From: Chrysogorgia sp. JL179-B06
Taxonomy: Eukaryota > Cnidaria > Anthozoa > Scleralcyonacea > Chrysogorgiidae
Reading direction: 5' to 3'
Assembly (NCBI GenBank): GCA_035772405.1
Contig: JAYKKM010000428.1
Location: forward strand, 7,594,001-7,658,000
Length of the DNA: 64,000 nt
Both the position numbers and the translations under genes were made by a program. Shown piece after piece: positions 46,773 through 56,464 of this stretch; positions within the stretch are counted from its first letter, which is position 1; every line of letters starts with the position of its first letter. The notes under the pieces are model-generated. The model was not told where the DNA came from, made no database searches, and worked only from the letters and a program-made list of their open reading frames with translations.

Positions 46773-47013
46773 AAGATAAATTTATAATTTAAGCAATTTA
46801 AACAATTTTAAAATTTAACCAATTTAGTACCAACACGTAGGTCCCACACGGCTGAGCCATGGCAGTCACAAATTCAACCACACACAAAGAACGTAGGGCA
46901 CCAACACACTTTTCCAAATCGTGTAGATTCCTAACGGATCTGACTTTTAGAAAACCATCCTTGTATCGCCATGTTCTACACTACTCTCCAGGCTACAGCG
47001 CTCACACACAGTA
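46773..47013 (+). other. P3 AT-rich gap with relic terminal repeat and hairpin
   Basis: An AATAAA signal and runs of AATTTAA follow the polymerase stop. From about 46903 to 46980 lies a degenerate, internally deleted copy of the right terminal repeat. 46981-47033 is a hairpin with arms of about 21 bp (CTCTCCAGG, AGCGCTCA) that reaches over the next start codon. Confidence 0.55.
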
Positions 47014-47250
47014 ATGAGCGCTGTATCCCTGGAGAGTAGCGTAGAACGTGTGGAACCAGTGGAGGAGAAGACAACGAGACTCAACAAAGAGTTGTTATTT
47101 ATCTACCAGATTAGAGAGCTCAAACGACAACTCTTCGCTAAGAGTAGCTTAGAACGCGAGGAACTAGACGAGAGGTTTAAACACACTGTATTGGGGAAAA
47201 GGATGACCAGTCACAACAGAGAGTTGCGGCTTCTCAGTCATCTCAAATAG
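47014..47250 (+). CDS. P3 terminal coiled-coil protein (78 residues)
   Basis: Highly charged helix-forming protein (SSVERVEPVEEKTTRLNKEL, RELKRQLFAKSS). The P2 copy at 49790 has the same length and high identity, which supports a real gene. No promoter word like the others is visible, and the start lies in a hairpin. No counterpart in P1. The function is unknown. Confidence 0.55.
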   Translation: MSAVSLESSVERVEPVEEKTTRLNKELLFIYQIRELKRQLFAKSSLEREELDERFKHTVLGKRMTSHNRELRLLSHLK

Positions 47251-47301
47251 CTTAAACGATCGACACAAAAACGAAAGAACACGAGGGTACCAACGCACTT
47301 A

Positions 47302-47782
47302 TCCAAATCGTGTAGATTCCAAATGGATCTGATTCCTGGAAAATCATATAGATTCCTAAAAAATAGACCACGCCCTTTTGTAAGACGTCTCGGCCACGTC
47401 CTTCTCAAGACGTCTCGGCCACGCCCCTTTCGTAAGACGTCTCGGCCATGCCCTTCTTAAGGCATCTCGACCACGCCCTTTTGTAAGACGTCTCGGCCAC
47501 GTCCTTCTCAAGACGTCTCGGCCACGCCCCTTTCGTAAGACGTCTCGGCCATGCCCTTCTTAAGGCATCTCGACCACGCCCTTCTCAAGGCATCTCGACC
47601 ACGCCCCTTTTCCAAGACGTCTCGGCCACGCCCTTCTCAAGGCATCTCGACCACGCCCCTTTGTTAAGGAATTCTCGGAATTATCTCGAAAATAATTCCA
47701 AGAACTTGACCTTGAAACTTGACCTTGAAAATATATCTGACTTTTGGAAAACTGTCCTGGTACCGCCATATCCTATACTACT
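47302..47782 (-). repeat. P3 right terminal inverted repeat
   Basis: 481 bp. The array holds eleven units; a four-unit block (about 47373-47476) is duplicated in tandem. Ends exactly at the AAGGCG duplication. A 69-codon frame through it is not considered a gene. Confidence 0.87.
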
Positions 47783-49500
47783 AAGGCGTGTACCCATATG
47801 ACCATATGGATAGCTTCACTAGATTTGACGAGACTGAGTTACCTCCTCAAGAAGCGTTCTACAGCATTCTAAATGATGAGCACGTGTCAGATGCAGACTA
47901 CAAGCACGCGCAAAACGTATGGAAAACGTTCAACATTAGGAACATGGGTGAGTACCACGACCTGTACCTCAAGACTGATGTGCTACTATTGTCTGACGTG
48001 TTCGAGAACTTTAGAAGAATGTGTAAACAGTACTACCAATTAGATCCTTGTCATTACTTCACATCACCTGGACTATCGTGGGACGCTGCTCTAAAGATGA
48101 CAGGAGTGAAACTAGAGCTTGACTGATATTGACATGTTTCAGTTTATTGAGAAAGGAATGCGAGGTGGTGTCTCCTGCATCACGCATAGACATGGTAAGG
48201 CTAATAATAAATATATGAAGGACTATGATAGTAGCAAGCCTTCAAAATACATAACGTACCTAGACGCAAACAACCTTTATGGTTGGGCTATGAGCCAGTA
48301 CCTGCCAACCGGAGGGTTTAAGTGGGTCAAAGAATTTGACATCAACAGTCTAAACAAATACAGTGACGACTCAGACAAGGGGCTGATACTTGAGGTTGAC
48401 CTTAAGTATCCAAAGGGACTGCACGACCTTCACAACGACTACCCCTTAGCCCCTGAGAAGATGAGAGTGAGTAGAGACATGCTGTCACCATATTATAAGA
48501 AGATAGCAGACAAATTCGGAGTATCTACAGGTGAGGTGACTAAGCTGGTGCCCAACCTACACGACAAATCGAAGTATGTAGTTCACTACCGAAACCTTCA
48601 ACTGGTATGACAGTCAGCAAGGTTCATAGGGTGTTACATTTTAATCAGTCTCCATGGCTGAAGAAATACATCGACTTCAACACAGTCAAGAGAACGGCAG
48701 CCAAGAATGACTTTGAGAAGGACTTCTTCAAGCTGATGAACAACTCAGTCTTTGGGAAGACCATGGAAAATCTGAGGAAGAGGGTGTGCGTCAAGCTGAT
48801 GTTTAACAGTGAGCAACTAGTAAAGTTAGTATCAAAGGCAACGATCGTGAGTTGGAAAATATTTAACGAAAATCTGGTGGCAATACACAAGATCAAAGAG
48901 ACGCTAACGCTTAATAGACCAGCTTACGTGGGCATGTGTATACTCGACCTATCGAAGACACTAATGTACGACTTTCACTACAACCACATAAAGAAGAAAC
49001 ATAATGCTAAGCTACTATTCACAGACACTGATAGTCTCATGTATGAGATCAAGACGAAGGACGTGTACAAGGACATGTTCGAAAGCAAAGAATTGTTTGA
49101 CTTTAGTGGTTATGACAAGACGTCACCATACTTCAACTCCGTGAATAAGAAAGTGATTGGTAAGATGAAAGACGAGACATCAGGAGTCCCAATAGTTGAG
49201 TTCGTTGGATTGAGGGCGAAAATGTACAGCTACATTAAGGAAACAGGAGACGGCGGCAAGACCGCAAAAGGGGTGAAGAAAAGTGTCATTAGAAAGAACA
49301 TAAGACATGACGACTACAAAGACACCCTAGCGAGTAGAAAACAAATGTCTCACACAATGAAAACCATAAGAAGTATAAATCACCAATTAGGAAGCTATGA
49401 GATTAACAAAATATCACTAAGTTGTTTCGACGACAAAAGACACATTTTAAAAGACGGAATATCTAGCTACGCCTATGGACACTACAAAATAAAAAAATAA
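47783..49500 (+). pseudogene. P2 DNA polymerase, 3' part with two deletions
   Basis: Continues the gene from 30242. Compared with P3 a 2-bp deletion near 48118 and a 13-bp deletion near 48605 break the frame; together they remove 15 bp, so the end is back in frame. Exo III, motif A (LDANNLYGWAM), motif B (NNSVFGKTM) and motif C (TDTDS) are all recognisable. The stop follows KIKK, earlier than in P3. 49501-49674 is AT-rich, as in P3. Confidence 0.9.
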
Positions 49501-49674
49501 AATAAAAAATACCCAAAACAATATGTTATAAAAAATTGAATCAATAAAAGATAAATTTATAATTTAAGCAATTTAAACAATTTTCAAATTTAACCAATTT
49601 AATACCAACACGTAGGTCCCACACGGCTGAGCCATGGCAGTCACAAATTTAACCACACACAAAGAACACGGGGT

Positions 49675-49756
49675 ACCAACGCACTTTTCCAAATCGTGTA
49701 GACTCCTAATGGATCTGACTTTTGGAAAACCGTCCTTGTGTCGCCGTGTCCTACAC
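49675..49756 (-). repeat. P2 relic of a second right terminal repeat
   Basis: The order GGTACCAACGCACTT, AAATCGTGTAGA, GGATCTGACTTTTGGAAAA, then a decayed outer end follows the real right repeat but without its tandem array. P3 has the same relic near 46903-46980, so it predates their split. Confidence 0.6.
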
Positions 49757-49789
49757 CACTCTCCAAGGCTCCAGCGCTCACACACAGTA

Positions 49790-50026
49790 ATGATCGCTGT
49801 ATCCCTGAAGAGTAGTGTAGAACGTGTGGAACCAGTGGAGGAGAAGACAACGAGACTCAACAAAGAGTTATCATTTATCTACCAGGTTAGAGAGCTCAAA
49901 CGACAACTATTCGCTAAGAGTAGTGTAGAACGTGAGGAACTAGACGAGAGGTTTAAACACACTGCACTGGGAAAAAGGATGACCAGTCGTAAAAGAGAGT
50001 TGTGGCTTCTCAGTCGTCTCAAATAG
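49790..50026 (+). CDS. P2 terminal coiled-coil protein (78 residues)
   Basis: Counterpart of 47014-47250 with about ten substitutions, none disrupting. The frame is also open 52 codons upstream, but that stretch is the relic repeat, so ATG 49790 is preferred. Confidence 0.55.
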   Translation: MIAVSLKSSVERVEPVEEKTTRLNKELSFIYQVRELKRQLFAKSSVEREELDERFKHTALGKRMTSRKRELWLLSRLK

Positions 50027-50051
50027 CTCAAACGATCGACACAAAAACGAA

Positions 50052-50513
50052 AGAACACGAGGGTACCAACGCACTTATCCAAATCGTGTAGATTCCAAAT
50101 GGATCTGATTCCTGGAAAATCATATAGATTCCTAAAAAATAGACCACGCCCTTTTGTAAGACGTCTCGACCACGCCCCTTTTGTAAGACGTCTCGGCCAC
50201 GCCCCTTTTGTAAGACGTCTCGGCCACGCCCCTTTTGTAAGACGTCTCGGCCACGTCCTTTTTAAGACGTCTCGGCCACGCCCCTTTTGTAAGACGTCTC
50301 GGCCACGCCCCTTTTGTAAGACGTCTCGGCCACGCCCCTTTTGTAAGACGTCTCGGCCACGTCCTTTTCAAGACGTCTCGGCCACGCCCCTTTTTTAAGG
50401 AATTCTCGGAATTATCTCAAAAATAATTCCAAGAACTTGACCTTGAAACTTGACCTTGAAAATATATCCGACTTTTGGAAAACTGTCCTGGTACCGCCAT
50501 GTCCTATACTACT
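50052..50513 (-). repeat. P2 right terminal inverted repeat
   Basis: 462 bp with nine tandem units. Ends with GTCCTATACTACT next to GGTGTG. Confidence 0.88.
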
Positions 50514-51608
50514 GGTGTGGAAACAGAACAAGGGTTGAGAGACATCTATTATAGTCCCAAGACGGGGTTCAGTGGTGCAGAGAGGTTGTATCAAAGTGCG
50601 TTGGGAGACGGATTGAAAGTAACTAGAAAAACAGTGAAAAAATGGTTGACAGCGCAGGACACCTACACTAGGTACAAACCCATCGTGAGAAGGCATAAAT
50701 TCCGTGCTACCTTCGTCGGATTTCTTGGTGAAGAGCTTCAAATGGACCTAGTGGACATGAGTAAGTACTCAAAACAGAATGGCGGTTATTATTGGATATT
50801 GACAGGCATTGAAATATTGAGTAGACACGCTTTTGGAATTGCAGTTTATAGAAAAGACACTAAGAACATGACTAAGGCTGTTGGGGAGCTCTTGAATAGC
50901 TTTAAAGATCGGTTTGGAACCACACCTAAGTTAGCGCAATTTGATGATGGGCTTGAGTTCTACAACGTTGGTGTGAAAAGTTTACTGAAAGAACACGGTG
51001 TTGAATATTTCAGCACTAGGAGCGATAAAAAGGCTGCTGTTGTTGAGCGTTTTAATAGAAGTCTCAAGAGCATTATGTGGAAGTACTTTTATGCCCGTGG
51101 AACGTACAAATGGATTGACGTTCTTGACCAGTTTGTGAGCAATTACAATGGCAATGTGAATCGAAGCATTATGATGAAACCGAAGGATGTCAATAAGTCA
51201 AATGAGGGTGAAGTGTGGACCACTTTGTTTGGTCATCATTTTGCAGACACCCCATTGCCAAAGTTTAGAGTTGGCGAGTCAGTGAGAATTAGTAAATACA
51301 AGAGTGTGTTCACAAAGGGCTATGAAGCCAACTTCACTGAAGAGCTGTTTAAAGTGGTAAAGGTTATTCGTGGCGATCCGAATGTGTACGAAATTGAGGA
51401 CATAAGCGGTGAACAGATTATTGGTAAATTTTATGAGCAGGAATTATCGCTGGTCAATAGGAAACATGGCGACGACGTGTACAGAGTTGAAAAGGTGTTG
51501 AAAAGAAAGAAAGTCAGAGGGAAGAAGATGGCGCTGGTCAAATGGTTGGGTTATGAAAGCAAACATAATTCGTGGATACCAGAAAGCGATATTCAAAATG
51601 TGAGTTAG
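50514..51608 (+). pseudogene. P1 integrase, main part (separated from its start by P2)
   Basis: From 50520 on, 362 codons continue the frame begun at 15580. Core motifs are LQMDLVDMS, QFDDGLEF and AVVERFNRSLK, with a C-terminal chromodomain (VEKVLKRKKV...LVKWLGYESKHNSWIP). No other break is seen, so only the P2 insertion inactivated it. A chance upstream frame in the P2 terminal repeat could add an artificial N terminus, which is not an ancestral start. Confidence 0.9.
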
Positions 51609-51614
51609 TGTAAT

Positions 51615-52572
51615 ATGGCTGAAGGCGGTTTCGACGACCTTGAGATGGAGAGCTCTAACGAATACAAAGATATCACTGACGATGAACTAAAGTATAGTCT
51701 CGAAAAAGCCACTCAAGATCGCAGACTAGCTCGGGACGATCCAAACGTCACAGTCGATGAGAAAATTAGACTAATTAGAGTGGAGAGTGGAGAGTGGACT
51801 GAGGCGTGAACGTGATGTAAGATTTCGTCAACACATGAAGGAGGATTTTAACGATATTACAACGCGGGTTAACGACTACGTAAAAGATCGTGAAGACGTC
51901 GCGAGGAGTGCGCCATTGCTAGACACCACACACGCAGAGTACGTTGACATACCTGGACTAACACCAATCGAGAACCGTGAGCTGAATAGCATGCTCAATC
52001 CAAGCGAGAGTGTGATGTCTGAGTCGAGAATAGGCGACACTGGCACATTGCAAATACAAGCAGACCATTTTCAAGACTCAATAAATGAAGCGAGCGAAAG
52101 AATAGCAGAGCTTGATAGAGAGGACCTCACGATCGCAGAGAACGAAGAGTATATCGATCTATATGAAAGAATGGTTGGACTTAGACAGGCTAGAGACATG
52201 GTTATTGAACAGCGAGAAATGGAGGAAGTTAGAGAGCAGCAGGAAGTCGACATTGACAGATTGCAGAAGTTCAAGAAATGGGCTAGAGAAAATATGGTTG
52301 GGATGAGTGCTTTAGCAATTTCAGTAGCCGCAATTATAACAACTATTATTATCGCTGGGAGGACTAACGTTATGAAAGGCGCTATGGCCACAAGGTCGTT
52401 TGCACAGGCTGTTAAAAACGCAATAATGAGGATGGGTCCATGGGCTGTTGGGTTGGCTAACTTAGTTTATGACGCGCTGGTGGTAGGTGCAAAGGGTCTC
52501 GCTTGGTTAGCTCAAAATCTGTGGGTGTTTGCGGTGACATTCGCGTGGCTTGCGTACAATTATTTAAACTAA
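51615..52572 (+). pseudogene. P1 stalk-like protein, first tandem copy, broken
   Basis: Two overlapping frames (51615-51809 and 51787-52572). The start MAEGGFDDLEM, the ESRIGDTGTLQIQADHFQ block and the hydrophobic C terminus parallel the next gene, but about 200 central residues are missing and a frameshift lies near 51800. It is followed at about 52575-52632 by a copy of the last 50 bp of the integrase gene, which marks the duplication unit. Confidence 0.7.
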
Positions 52573-52632
52573 AAGCAAAAACGTGATTCATGGATACCAG
52601 AAAGCAACATTCAAAATGTGAGCTAATGTAAT

Positions 52633-54063
52633 ATGGCTGAAGGTGGGGAAGGCTTCGACGAGATCGAGATGGAGAACCTTGGTAGAGCTTACACTGATGA
52701 TCAATTAAATGACGAACTCGAGAGACTCACTCAACATATAAGTTTAATTGAGGAAGAATATACCGACGACGATATACCACTCATCGATCGCGTTGAGTAT
52801 GAAAAATTGAATGAGAGAGTGAATAGATTGCAGGGCGAACTGGATAGAAGGTCTCGAGAAAAAGAGACGTCGTTTATCGACACTGACGATGGTGAAACGG
52901 TGACAATAAGGGGAACCAACACAGAGGTCCCAGCGGTAGAGTTTGTCGAACAGGAGTCATTTGGTGACGTCGATGACACGAGCTTCAATATAGCTACTGG
53001 AAAGTCGGATGAAATCGAGAGGAGACTTGGTGAACTAAAAGCGCATAACAAAGAGGTGATAAAAAATCAAGTAAAAAGAATCAGGCTAATAGATAAGAAA
53101 ATACGTGAGTTGTATAAAAAAAAACTCGGTCGTGATGACACGTCAAGGGAAATAGTCAACAGGTCGCAGGTGACGGACTCAGGGTCTGTTCTTTTCAAAC
53201 CGATAAACAAAGATGGTGAACGAGGGACACTCAAACGAATTCTAATACCTGGGAAAAATGGTTTGATCTACAGTAAAGACAAGGGTAGTAAAAACGCGAT
53301 CGAGCAGTTCAAACAGCTAGTTAGCCAAATCCCTGAGAACACAGAAACAACAGTTGTCACAACAGAAGTGACTCCAGACGACTTTCCAGTAATTGAGACA
53401 AAAGTGGATAATGACGACATACCTGGGCTAACACAAAACGAAAACCGCGAGCTGAATGGCGCGCTTAATCCAAGCGATAGTGTGTTGCGTGAGTCGAGAG
53501 TAGGTGATGATGGTGCACTGCAAGCACAGGTAGACCACTTTCAAGAAACGATAGACGAAACGAATGGGAGATTGGCGGAGCTTGATAGAAAAGCTGACCA
53601 AAGTGGTCTCACGAGTGACGAAGAGCGAGAGTACGCCGATTTGTTTGAAAGAGTGGGAGGACTCAAGCAAGCCAGAGACAGAACCCTAGGACAGCGCGAG
53701 CTTGAAGAAGTTAGAGAGCAGCAAGAAGTTAACATTAACAGATTGCAGAAACTCAAGGAATGGGCTAAAGAAAATATGGTTGGGTTGAGTGCCGTAGCAA
53801 TTTCAATGGCTGGAATTATAACAACAATTATTATCGCTGGGAGGTCTGCTGTTGTGAAAGGCGCTATGGCCACGAGGTCATTCGCACAGGCTGTTAAGAA
53901 CGCGATAACGAAGATGGGTCCATGGGCTGTTGGGTTGGCTAACTTAGTTTACAATGCGTTGACGTTGGGTGCGAAGGGTCTCGCTTGGTTGGCTCAAAAT
54001 CTGTGGGTACTCGCGGTGGTATTTGCGTGGTTTGTGTATGACTATTACAAGCTAAAACGGTAG
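52633..54063 (+). CDS. P1 stalk-like membrane protein, second copy, intact
   Basis: 476 residues. Coiled-coil N terminus, centre with FNIATGKSDEIERRLGELK and GKNGLIYSKD as in P3, a heptad-rich stretch (LREVRE/LEEVREQQEVNINRL), and C-terminal hydrophobic segments ending WFVYDYYKLKR. Length equals P3. Confidence 0.72.
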   Translation: MAEGGEGFDEIEMENLGRAYTDDQLNDELERLTQHISLIEEEYTDDDIPLIDRVEYEKLNERVNRLQGELDRRSREKETSFIDTDDGETVTIRGTNTEVPAVEFVEQESFGDVDDTSFNIATGKSDEIERRLGELKAHNKEVIKNQVKRIRLIDKKIRELYKKKLGRDDTSREIVNRSQVTDSGSVLFKPINKDGERGTLKRILIPGKNGLIYSKDKGSKNAIEQFKQLVSQIPENTETTVVTTEVTPDDFPVIETKVDNDDIPGLTQNENRELNGALNPSDSVLRESRVGDDGALQAQVDHFQETIDETNGRLAELDRKADQSGLTSDEEREYADLFERVGGLKQARDRTLGQRELEEVREQQEVNINRLQKLKEWAKENMVGLSAVAISMAGIITTIIIAGRSAVVKGAMATRSFAQAVKNAITKMGPWAVGLANLVYNALTLGAKGLAWLAQNLWVLAVVFAWFVYDYYKLKR

Positions 54064-54085
54064 TGATAAAACATATGTAAAGTAT

Positions 54086-55327
54086 ATGAACGTCACGTCA
54101 GCAGAATTGAGTCCCGGTTTTAGACGAGCGACCATGGGTGTCATAAAAGGGGTGAGAACGCAGCATGTGATCACGTTGAACCCTAATAAAGTCAGTCCTG
54201 GTGAGGAACTTTACATTGATGTACCGAAGCTCAAGGTTAGTAGCTGTTTGGTGCCTGGATCGTTGGGTCTAGTGTTTGACTTTAAGAATGCGAATGACAA
54301 AAGTTGGTTCTTGAACAATGTGAGCAAGTTACTTTGTGAGAAACTTGTTGTGAGACTAGCTGGGGAAACTGCATTGTATGACAATAGTGGGGAAAATTAC
54401 ACTGGTGTTTATCGCGACCTTTGGGAAAGCATCAGTACGCGAAATCAAATGATTGATTATGGTATTGGTGGTGAGAACTTGAGAAAGCTAATTTCTAAGG
54501 ATGACAGTGGCGCGACAAGTGGAGACGTTGTTAAGGTTAGTGACGCGTTGATGTTTGGTGTGATTGGAACGAAACAGCGAATAAAGCTTGGTAAAATCAT
54601 GAATGACCACGGGTTGTACGCTCCTTTTAGCATGAATAACAACTTGCAGTATGTGATCACACTTCCGAAGGCCACAGACATCATGGTGGCGCAAACCAAT
54701 GAGACTGTAGGTGGGTACACTCTGGAGAACCTCGAGCTTGAGTATGAAACGATCGATAACCAGGAGCTCTCTGATGAAATAACGTCGGGCTATGCAAGTG
54801 GTCGTAGTTTGTCGTATGAGCACGTCACGCTGATGAAAACCACCGAATGGGACAAAGGCACGACCATTGTGAACGAGAATGTTAATCTACCAAGAAAAAG
54901 CATGAAGGCAATTGTGTTGCTATTCACGAATAAGGTGCGAACAGATAGTGAGGAGTTTCTCTACCCAAATATTGAGAGTGTTAGAGTCACAATTGAAGGT
55001 GTGCCAAATAGTGTGTACTCACAAGGCATCCCAAAGTCGAAGTTCTACGCAGAGGCGAAACGACTGTTTGGGTTAGGTGAGGAACACGCTCAGTTCATGA
55101 CCATACAAAAGTTCTACAAAGATGGCTTCGCGTTGGTCATCGACTTGAGGAGCGTTCAAGATAATTACAACGTCGCCACTGGTAAAAAAATTGTGAACAC
55201 ACAATCTGGCGTGCTTCTTGAGATCACTAAGAAAGCGACGACTGCGAATGTTATGTGCAGGGTGTTTGTGATGAGTGACGGATTAGTCAACTTCATGAAC
55301 AATGGGCTGCAATCAATCCAGTATTAA
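54086..55327 (+). CDS. P1 major capsid protein (double jelly-roll type)
   Basis: 413 residues, open. Same landmarks as P3: SSCLVPGSLGLVFDF, LENLELEYETI, NLPRKSMKAIVLLF, YPNIESVRVTIEGVPN, VMSDGLVNFMNN. Despite long divergence no gap of note exists against P3, which suggests purifying selection before P1 was inactivated. Leader AAAGTAT before ATG. Confidence 0.82.
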   Translation: MNVTSAELSPGFRRATMGVIKGVRTQHVITLNPNKVSPGEELYIDVPKLKVSSCLVPGSLGLVFDFKNANDKSWFLNNVSKLLCEKLVVRLAGETALYDNSGENYTGVYRDLWESISTRNQMIDYGIGGENLRKLISKDDSGATSGDVVKVSDALMFGVIGTKQRIKLGKIMNDHGLYAPFSMNNNLQYVITLPKATDIMVAQTNETVGGYTLENLELEYETIDNQELSDEITSGYASGRSLSYEHVTLMKTTEWDKGTTIVNENVNLPRKSMKAIVLLFTNKVRTDSEEFLYPNIESVRVTIEGVPNSVYSQGIPKSKFYAEAKRLFGLGEEHAQFMTIQKFYKDGFALVIDLRSVQDNYNVATGKKIVNTQSGVLLEITKKATTANVMCRVFVMSDGLVNFMNNGLQSIQY

Positions 55328-55342
55328 ATCAAACGCGAGTTA

Positions 55343-55942
55343 ATGGAGACTCCGTTTAACGCGCTAATTGTTGGGATGACAGCTTGTGGTAAGACACATT
55401 ATTTGCTAGAAACATTGGAATCTGAGTATCGTGGTAAGTTTGACTACATTGTGTTGATTTGCCCTACTTTCGAGTGGAATAAAGCGTATCAAGATTGGAA
55501 ATATGTGCGTGACCCTGATGTGTTAGCGATAGACTGTGCACAGGATAACGTTGACGCTGTTCTCAAGTGTGTAACAAACACTTTTAAAGGCACTAACACT
55601 CTGATCGTGTTGGACGACTGTGCAAGTGGGCAGGACGTCAAGAATAGGACTAGTCAATTGGTCAACTTGGCTTTTAGTGCACGACATTTTATGTTGAGCG
55701 TTATTGTCATCACACAACAACTGACGTCGATCGCAAAACCGTATAGAGAAAACATTAGTAAGCTTGTTTGTTTCTACTGTCCGAGTAAGAGTGATATGAA
55801 GGTTGTTATTGACGACTACCTTGGAAGCATTAGCAAAGAAGAAGCGTCGGCGATTGTGACCGCACTAAAAAATCATAAGTACGCTAGACTTGAAATCTCA
55901 CTGCGTTATCCATACAGCCACGAAGTTGTTATTCCGCAATAA
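55343..55942 (+). CDS. P1 A32-like DNA-packaging ATPase
   Basis: 199 residues. Walker A GMTACGKT and Walker B TLIVLDDC, with VITQQLTS further on. Shorter C terminus than P2/P3 and no overlap with the next gene (three-base gap). Confidence 0.92.
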   Translation: METPFNALIVGMTACGKTHYLLETLESEYRGKFDYIVLICPTFEWNKAYQDWKYVRDPDVLAIDCAQDNVDAVLKCVTNTFKGTNTLIVLDDCASGQDVKNRTSQLVNLAFSARHFMLSVIVITQQLTSIAKPYRENISKLVCFYCPSKSDMKVVIDDYLGSISKEEASAIVTALKNHKYARLEISLRYPYSHEVVIPQ

Positions 55943-55945
55943 AAT

Positions 55946-56464
55946 ATGGGTATAAGTAATAACGTGATGGTGAAACGCAAAAGTGAAGAAACCCCCACGA
56001 TTGAGGAATTAGTTGAGGATACTCAAGCCGCTGGTACTTCAACTGTGGAAGACGACATTGACGCTAAAAGAGCTGAACTTATTAGACTGTCTGGCGATGG
56101 TGTGGTAAGCCAATCTGAAGCGTACATTAAAAAAACGTCTGCAAAAGTTATCGACAAGATATGGCGCCAATATGAGTTGAAGAGAATGGAAATTGCAAAC
56201 GCTTTTCTCACTGACTTACTAATCAGCAAATTCGCTGGCTTACTAGATGGGTTGAACGCTATTGAGAACCCTGACGAACTAAATGATGAGTTACAAAAAG
56301 ACCCGTTACTAAAGAAAGACGTTGAGAGCATTGTCGCGATTGTGACGCCGTACGTACCTTTCTTAGGCTTGTTGTCGGGAGGAATCACAACGTCGAAATA
56401 TGTGTACGATCACCATTTTAGAAGTGAGGTAACAACCACTGAAAATAGTGAACAAACGGACTAA
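55946..56464 (+). CDS. P1 small acidic protein; C terminus encoded by the terminal repeat
   Basis: 172 residues. KRKSEETPTIEELVEDTQ start, EAYIKKTSAKVIDKIWRQYE middle and PYVPFLGLLSGGITTSKY end match the P2/P3 family. The final TTENSEQTD lies inside the terminal repeat and equals the last residues of the P1 polymerase at the other end. Confidence 0.72.
   Translation: MGISNNVMVKRKSEETPTIEELVEDTQAAGTSTVEDDIDAKRAELIRLSGDGVVSQSEAYIKKTSAKVIDKIWRQYELKRMEIANAFLTDLLISKFAGLLDGLNAIENPDELNDELQKDPLLKKDVESIVAIVTPYVPFLGLLSGGITTSKYVYDHHFRSEVTTTENSEQTD

Larger units (their letters stand above)
30243..47782 (+). mobile_element. P3: innermost Maverick/Polinton, apparently intact
   Basis: 17,540 bp with inverted ends (AGTAGTATAGGATATGG inward) and 6-bp duplications AAGGCG. 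Eighteen open frames have no visible break in any core gene: polymerase, integrase, packaging ATPase, major capsid, penton-like and accessory genes. It is the youngest layer by nesting. If the terminal repeats are functional it could be an active element or an integrated virus-like genome; nothing in the sequence shows activity. Confidence 0.93.
15595..50513 (+). mobile_element. P2: middle Maverick/Polinton, interrupted by P3
   Basis: Inverted ends reading AGTAGTATAGGACATGG inward are flanked by the 6-bp duplication GGTGTG. The span is 34,919 bp, or about 17.37 kb without P3 and its duplication. Gene order matches P3 throughout. Nucleotide similarity to P3 is high across most genes, so the two belong to one subfamily. 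Broken genes: major capsid protein (5-bp insertion) and polymerase (P3 insertion and two deletions). The other frames are open. Confidence 0.93.

Noticed and set aside
15595..50513. Nesting as an assembly collapse of three similar elements
   Set aside because: Each level has a distinct exact 6-bp duplication and restores the outer gene frame when removed; this is hard to obtain by misassembly. Long reads would still be decisive.
50475..50519. Integrase of P1 starting inside the P2 terminal repeat
   Set aside because: The apparent start lies in the inserted element; the true start is at 15580, before the insertion.
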